Part shown: piece by piece, positions 60,449 to 64,000 of the stretch | Numbering within the stretch: the stretch's first letter is position 1 | Layout: the number at the start of each line of letters is the position of its first letter | Assembly (NCBI GenBank): GCA_934317005.1 | Contig: CAKREB010000014.1 | Coordinates: 1 to 64,000, forward strand | Length of the DNA stretch: 64,000 nucleotides | Reading direction: 5' to 3' | From: an uncultured Lachnospiraceae bacterium | GTDB lineage: Bacteria; Bacillota; Clostridia; Lachnospirales; Lachnospiraceae | Program-made: the position numbers and the translations under genes | Notes under the pieces: generated by a model | Databases searched by the model: none | Seen by the model: only the letters and a program-made list of their open reading frames with translations | Told to the model about the DNA's origin: nothing

Positions 60449-61945
60449 ATGCTTAATGCAAACGATACTGTAGAAGATATTAAAAATGAAGTCCTTTATC
60501 ATGTGGCAAAGGCCGCATTCGAGGGAAAGTTAGATCAGATAGAGGCAACGCTTCCGTATGAAATCTTACCGGGAAGCAAACCAAGTTTTCGCTGTTGTGT
60601 CTATAAAGAGAGAGAAATTATCCGCGAGAGAATCATGCTTGCAAAGAATATCAATCCGGCAGATGGAAAACCTTGCCACAATACGGTAAAGATTATTCCG
60701 GCTGCCTGTGAAAACTGCCCGATCACACGATTCTCCGTAACTGATAACTGTCAGAAGTGTATTGGAAAGAAGTGTATGCAGGCTTGTAAGTTTGGTGCAA
60801 TCTCCATGACAAGAAATAAGGCATATATCGATCCGGAAAAGTGTAAAGAATGTGGTCAGTGCTATGAGGCATGTTCTTACAATGCGATTGTTGATACAAT
60901 GCGTCCGTGTCGTCGTGCCTGTCCGGTAGATGCGATTCAGGCCGGTGATGATGGAAGGGTTACGATTGACGATGAGAAGTGTATCCGTTGTGGCGCATGT
61001 ATCAATGCCTGTCCATTTGGTGCTGTTTCTGACAGTTCACGTATTTTGGAGGTTATCGAGTACCTGAAAGGGGACAGACCGGTTTATGCTATGGTTGCAC
61101 CTGCAGCAGAGGGACAGTTTGGCGTGGATATTACGATGGAATCTATCCGCAATGGCTTAAAGAAGCTTGGTTTTGTTGATATGGTCGATGTTGCAATCGG
61201 TGCAGACTTTGTATCGGATTCTGAAGCAAAAGAGTGGTCGGAGGCTTATAAGGAAGGTAAAAAGATGACTACATCCTGCTGTCCTGCGTTTGTACATATG
61301 ATCCGCAGACATTTTCCGGAACTTGCAGAAAATGTTTCCACAACCGTATCACCTATGGCAGCAACTGCCAGATTAGTAAAGGCAATGCATCCGGATGCAG
61401 TATGTATCTTTATCGGGCCATGTATCGCAAAGAAGAGTGAGGCAGGTCAGGATCAGGAGCATCCGGGCGAAAATGCAGATCTTGTTCTTACGTTTGAAGA
61501 GATCAGTGCGATGTTTAGAGCGAAGGATATCAAGCTTGAGCCTTGCACAATGGAAGAACAGAACGGAAGTATCTATGCAAAGAGATATGCAAGCTCCGGT
61601 GGCGTTACAAGTGCAGTAAAGCAGTCCCTGATGGAGCAGGGAGTCAGTGCAGCTGTCAATGTAAGACAGTGTAATGGCGCAGAGGAGTGTAAGAAGGCAT
61701 TGTTTTTGATGAAGGCAGGAAGACTGCCGGAAGATTTCTTAGAAGGTATGGCTTGTGAAGGCGGTTGTGTAGCAGGTCCTGGAAATATTCAGGAAGAGAA
61801 AGCGTTTAAGAGAGAGCGTATCAAGCAGTTAAAGAATGCAGACGATGACCGTACGATTGCAGATACACTGGAAAGATATAGTAAGTATGAATTTTCGATG
61901 CATCGCAGAAAAAGCGAAGTAACGGAAGCAGAGAGCGCGGAGTAG
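60449..61945 (+). CDS. [FeFe]-hydrogenase, group-B-like
   Basis: A 498-residue cytosolic iron-sulfur enzyme. Residues 90-195 hold four cysteine clusters (ACENCPITRF..., CKECGQCYEACSYNAI, CIRCGACINACPFGAV) for electron relay. The H-cluster motifs are L1 TSCCPAF, L2 GPCIAKKSE and L3 GMACEGGCVAGPG, giving the four ligand Cys plus the proton-transfer Cys. L1 ends in AF rather than GW, and L2 has Gly where group A has Met, features of group B (CpIII-like) enzymes. AGAATGGAGGA precedes ATG 60449. Maturation genes hydEFG are not in the window. Confidence 0.85.
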   Translation: MLNANDTVEDIKNEVLYHVAKAAFEGKLDQIEATLPYEILPGSKPSFRCCVYKEREIIRERIMLAKNINPADGKPCHNTVKIIPAACENCPITRFSVTDNCQKCIGKKCMQACKFGAISMTRNKAYIDPEKCKECGQCYEACSYNAIVDTMRPCRRACPVDAIQAGDDGRVTIDDEKCIRCGACINACPFGAVSDSSRILEVIEYLKGDRPVYAMVAPAAEGQFGVDITMESIRNGLKKLGFVDMVDVAIGADFVSDSEAKEWSEAYKEGKKMTTSCCPAFVHMIRRHFPELAENVSTTVSPMAATARLVKAMHPDAVCIFIGPCIAKKSEAGQDQEHPGENADLVLTFEEISAMFRAKDIKLEPCTMEEQNGSIYAKRYASSGGVTSAVKQSLMEQGVSAAVNVRQCNGAEECKKALFLMKAGRLPEDFLEGMACEGGCVAGPGNIQEEKAFKRERIKQLKNADDDRTIADTLERYSKYEFSMHRRKSEVTEAESAE

Positions 61946-61963
61946 GGAAAGGAAGCGAAAAAA

Positions 61964-63289
61964 ATGAATAAGGATTTGACGGTGGGAAAGCCGGATCAGG
62001 TTCTTTGGAAATTTGCACTGCCACTTTTTGGCAGTGTAATTTTTCAGCAATTGTATAACATTGCGGACAGCTTTGTGGCAGGAAAGTTCGTAGGAGAGGA
62101 AGCTCTGGCAGCAGTGGGAAACTCTTATGAGATCACGCTGATCTATATTGCATTTGCCTTTGGCTGTAATATAGGATGTTCCGTAATCGTTTCGCAGCTA
62201 TTCGGTGCAAAGAAGTGGAAAGACCTAAAGACAGCAGTCAGCACAACTTTTATAGCCAGTGCAGTGTTATGTCTGCTGTTAACCGTGCTTGGCCTTACTT
62301 TTGGACGGCAGATGCTTGATCTGATCCAGACACCGGATAATATTATGGAAGATTCTGCATTGTATTTATCTATTTATACCGCAGGTCTTGTTTTTTTGTT
62401 CTTTTATAATATTGCGACCGGAATCTTCTCGGCTTTGGGTGATTCGAAGACACCGTTTATTTTTCTGGCGATTTCTTCGACTGCTAATATTGCTGTAGAC
62501 ATCTTTTTTGTCACAGTACTGCACATGGGAGTGTCAGGCGTTGCATGGGCAACCTTTTTGTGTCAGGGAATCAGCTGTGTTTTAGCAATCGTGGTTGTCT
62601 TTGGACGTTTAAAAAAGCTTCCGGTTGCAGGAAAGCATGTGTGGTTTTCGGGAAGGATCTTTAAAAAGATTGCCGTGATCGCTGTGCCAAGTATTTTGCA
62701 GCAGAGCTTTATCTCGGTTGGAAATATCATGATACAGAGTGTGATCAATGGATATGGTTCAGGAGTGATCGCCGGATATGCGGCAGCAATCAAGCTTAAT
62801 AATATGGTCATCACTTCCTTTACAACACTTGGAAATGCTATGTCGAACTTTGCTGCACAAAATATGGGAGCGCGTAAGCTTGAGCGTATCAAAGAAGGAT
62901 TTCGTGCCGGTTTAAAGCTGATCTATCTGATCTGTGTTCCGATTGTTCTTTTATATCTTTTGGCAGGAAGAATGCTTGTACACATTTTTATGGATACCAG
63001 TACCGGAACTGCCATAGATACCGGTGTGATCTTTCTTCGGATCGTAGTGCCATTTTACTTTATTGTGGCAACGAAGCTGATTGCTGATGGTATTTTGCGT
63101 GGAACCGGTGCGATGAAGGAATTTATGATCGGAACCTTTTCAGATCTGATCCTGCGAGTGCTGCTTGCCATTCTTTTTTCAAAAGAGTTTGGGTCAGTCG
63201 GAATCTGGTGCGCATGGCCATTTGGATGGACAATCTCAACAATCATATCTGTATGCTTTTATAAGAAGGGTGTCTGGAAAAAAGCTTGA
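61964..63289 (+). CDS. MATE-family efflux transporter
   Basis: A 441-residue membrane protein with about 12 helices. The opening PLFGSVIFQQLYNIADSFVAG, the central VPSILQQSFISVGN and late RGTGAMKEFM are typical MATE blocks. It would export cationic drugs or metabolites in exchange for Na+ or H+. GGAAAGG precedes ATG 61964, 18 bases after the hydrogenase gene, so the two are co-transcribed. It is intact, unlike the MATE remnant at 38.5 kb. Confidence 0.9.
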   Translation: MNKDLTVGKPDQVLWKFALPLFGSVIFQQLYNIADSFVAGKFVGEEALAAVGNSYEITLIYIAFAFGCNIGCSVIVSQLFGAKKWKDLKTAVSTTFIASAVLCLLLTVLGLTFGRQMLDLIQTPDNIMEDSALYLSIYTAGLVFLFFYNIATGIFSALGDSKTPFIFLAISSTANIAVDIFFVTVLHMGVSGVAWATFLCQGISCVLAIVVVFGRLKKLPVAGKHVWFSGRIFKKIAVIAVPSILQQSFISVGNIMIQSVINGYGSGVIAGYAAAIKLNNMVITSFTTLGNAMSNFAAQNMGARKLERIKEGFRAGLKLIYLICVPIVLLYLLAGRMLVHIFMDTSTGTAIDTGVIFLRIVVPFYFIVATKLIADGILRGTGAMKEFMIGTFSDLILRVLLAILFSKEFGSVGIWCAWPFGWTISTIISVCFYKKGVWKKA

Positions 63290-63316
63290 CTCTCGTATCA
63301 TACAAGACTTTATACT
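63286..63316 (+). promoter_or_regulatory. Candidate alcohol dehydrogenase promoter
   Basis: TTGACT (63286-63291), spacer of 19, TATACT (63311-63316). The -35 overlaps the MATE stop codon. Confidence 0.5.
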
Positions 63317-63409
63317 GAATCCATATACAAAACATAGTGACAACAGTTTTCTGTCGATTTCCGGCAGAACATGGGATGGTACTAAAGTATCAGAAAGGAC
63401 GGAAAAGAT

Positions 63410-64000
63410 ATGGATGCATTTGAATTTTTTATGCCTACACAGGTTGTGTTTGGAAGAGGAAAGGTTTCAGAAGTTGGAGAGAGAGCAAAGGCGTTTGGTG
63501 ATAAGGGACTGGTTGTAACAGATAAGGGACTTTTGGCAATAGGACTCGTGGACAGAGTGCTGCACAGTCTTGATAAAGCAGGCGTTTCTTATCTGGTCTG
63601 GTCTGATATCGTACCAAACCCAAGAGATGTTGATATTGAGCGTGGTGCTGCTTATGCGATCGAACAAAAGATTGACTATATGATTGCAATCGGTGGCGGT
63701 TCTGCGATGGATACGGCAAAGGCGATTGGTGCGATCATGACAAATGGCGGTAAGTGTGAAGACTGGTACGAAGGTAACTTAGAAAAGCCGATCGCACCGC
63801 TTATCTGTATTCCAACGACATGTGGCACCGGAAGTGAAGTGACGCATGAATCTATCGTAAATAATACAAAAACACTGGAGAAAGATTGTATCTGGGGACC
63901 GATGGTGAGTGCATCCTTAACAATATTAGACAGTGAGATGCTTGACAAACTTCCTGCTAAGATATTATCATCTACAGGAATGGATGCATTGACGCATGCA
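63410..64000 (+). CDS. Iron-containing alcohol dehydrogenase, 3' end outside window
   Basis: The first 197 codons of a group III metal-dependent alcohol dehydrogenase. FMPTQVVFGRGK opens the fold, GGGSAMDTAKAIG (about 94-106) binds the nucleotide phosphate, PTTCGTGSEVT (about 139-149) is the coenzyme and substrate region, and the frame reaches the first metal ligands at GMDALTHA at the edge. It likely reduces aldehydes (ethanol or butanol formation). AAAGGA precedes ATG 63410. Full family members are about 380 residues, so half is missing here because of the window. Confidence 0.9.
   Translation, partial: MDAFEFFMPTQVVFGRGKVSEVGERAKAFGDKGLVVTDKGLLAIGLVDRVLHSLDKAGVSYLVWSDIVPNPRDVDIERGAAYAIEQKIDYMIAIGGGSAMDTAKAIGAIMTNGGKCEDWYEGNLEKPIAPLICIPTTCGTGSEVTHESIVNNTKTLEKDCIWGPMVSASLTILDSEMLDKLPAKILSSTGMDALTHA

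Noticed and set aside
1..64000. CRISPR arrays, rRNA or tRNA genes, insertion sequences
   Set aside because: No regularly spaced repeats, no rRNA blocks, no tRNA T-arm outside tmRNA, and no transposase motifs were seen.

Overview
The window looks like chromosome from a low-to-middle GC, anaerobic, endospore-forming Firmicute, most likely Lachnospiraceae (Clostridia). This is inferred from gene content: oxygen-independent ribonucleotide reductase NrdDG, a ferredoxin-type [FeFe]-hydrogenase, SpoIID and Csp-like sporulation or germination proteins, a CotH/VTC/DUF4956 cluster, DUF3793 and DUF2325 proteins, and TTGACA/TATAAT promoters with strong AGGAGG ribosome sites. No species can be named from the sequence alone. 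About 90 percent is coding and most genes are on the + strand. The only RNA gene seen is tmRNA; there are no tRNA or rRNA genes, insertion sequences or CRISPR arrays.

Layout. 0.3-10 kb: a sugar-type MFS permease, shikimate kinase (-), a cyclophilin, a block of repeated hairpins, a GldA/GldFG/DUF4340 ABC export operon, SpoIID, and a YihY membrane protein (-) whose 3' end overlaps spoIID. 10-16.4 kb: a flavin reductase, a small secreted protein with a strong promoter, a degenerate sigma-70-like protein, MutY, and NrdD-NrdG behind a textbook pair of NrdR boxes. 16.6-28 kb: lower glycolysis (gap, pgk, tpiA, later gpmI) interrupted by a Cache chemoreceptor (-), a CotH-VTC-DUF4956 cluster and a YjfB-like small protein. 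28-33.5 kb: secG, rnr, smpB, a GHL10 glycosidase-like lipoprotein or secreted protein, then ssrA; SmpB, RNase R and tmRNA form the trans-translation set.

33.5-38.9 kb is an accessory and decaying zone directly after ssrA. It holds a truncated DUF1848 gene, an FMN-reductase pseudogene with an internal deletion, a flavoprotein divergent from an HxlR regulator, a GyrI-like fragment, an MNT/HI0074 nucleotidyltransferase pair, an ArsC-type reductase, rsmH (-), and a MATE C-terminal remnant.

38.9-44.3 kb is an iron and redox locus: two FeoA-like proteins, FeoB, a 44-residue Cys-rich FeoB partner, a Fur-family regulator, DUF3793, flavodoxin and DUF2325. Three sites of the form GTTAG-N6-CTAA(C/T) lie in front of its transcription units. 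44.4-48.3 kb is cysteine and thiol metabolism: cysK, an Rrf2/CymR-like regulator, an O-acetylhomoserine sulfhydrylase and a thioredoxin reductase-like protein, with shared candidate operators at cysK and metY. 48.7-53 kb: a MalT-type LuxR regulator and a Csp-like subtilase. 53-56.7 kb: two separate yybP-ykoY manganese riboswitches, one before MntP and one before a P-type cation ATPase. 56.8-64 kb: a hybrid histidine kinase, a group-B-like [FeFe]-hydrogenase, an intact MATE exporter and a truncated-by-window iron alcohol dehydrogenase.

The observations most worth checking are the sigma-like protein that lacks the promoter-reading parts, the shared GTTAG-N6-CTAAC operators, the CotH-VTC-DUF4956 cluster with its duplicated 35-bp segment, the paired manganese riboswitches, and the gene graveyard beside ssrA.
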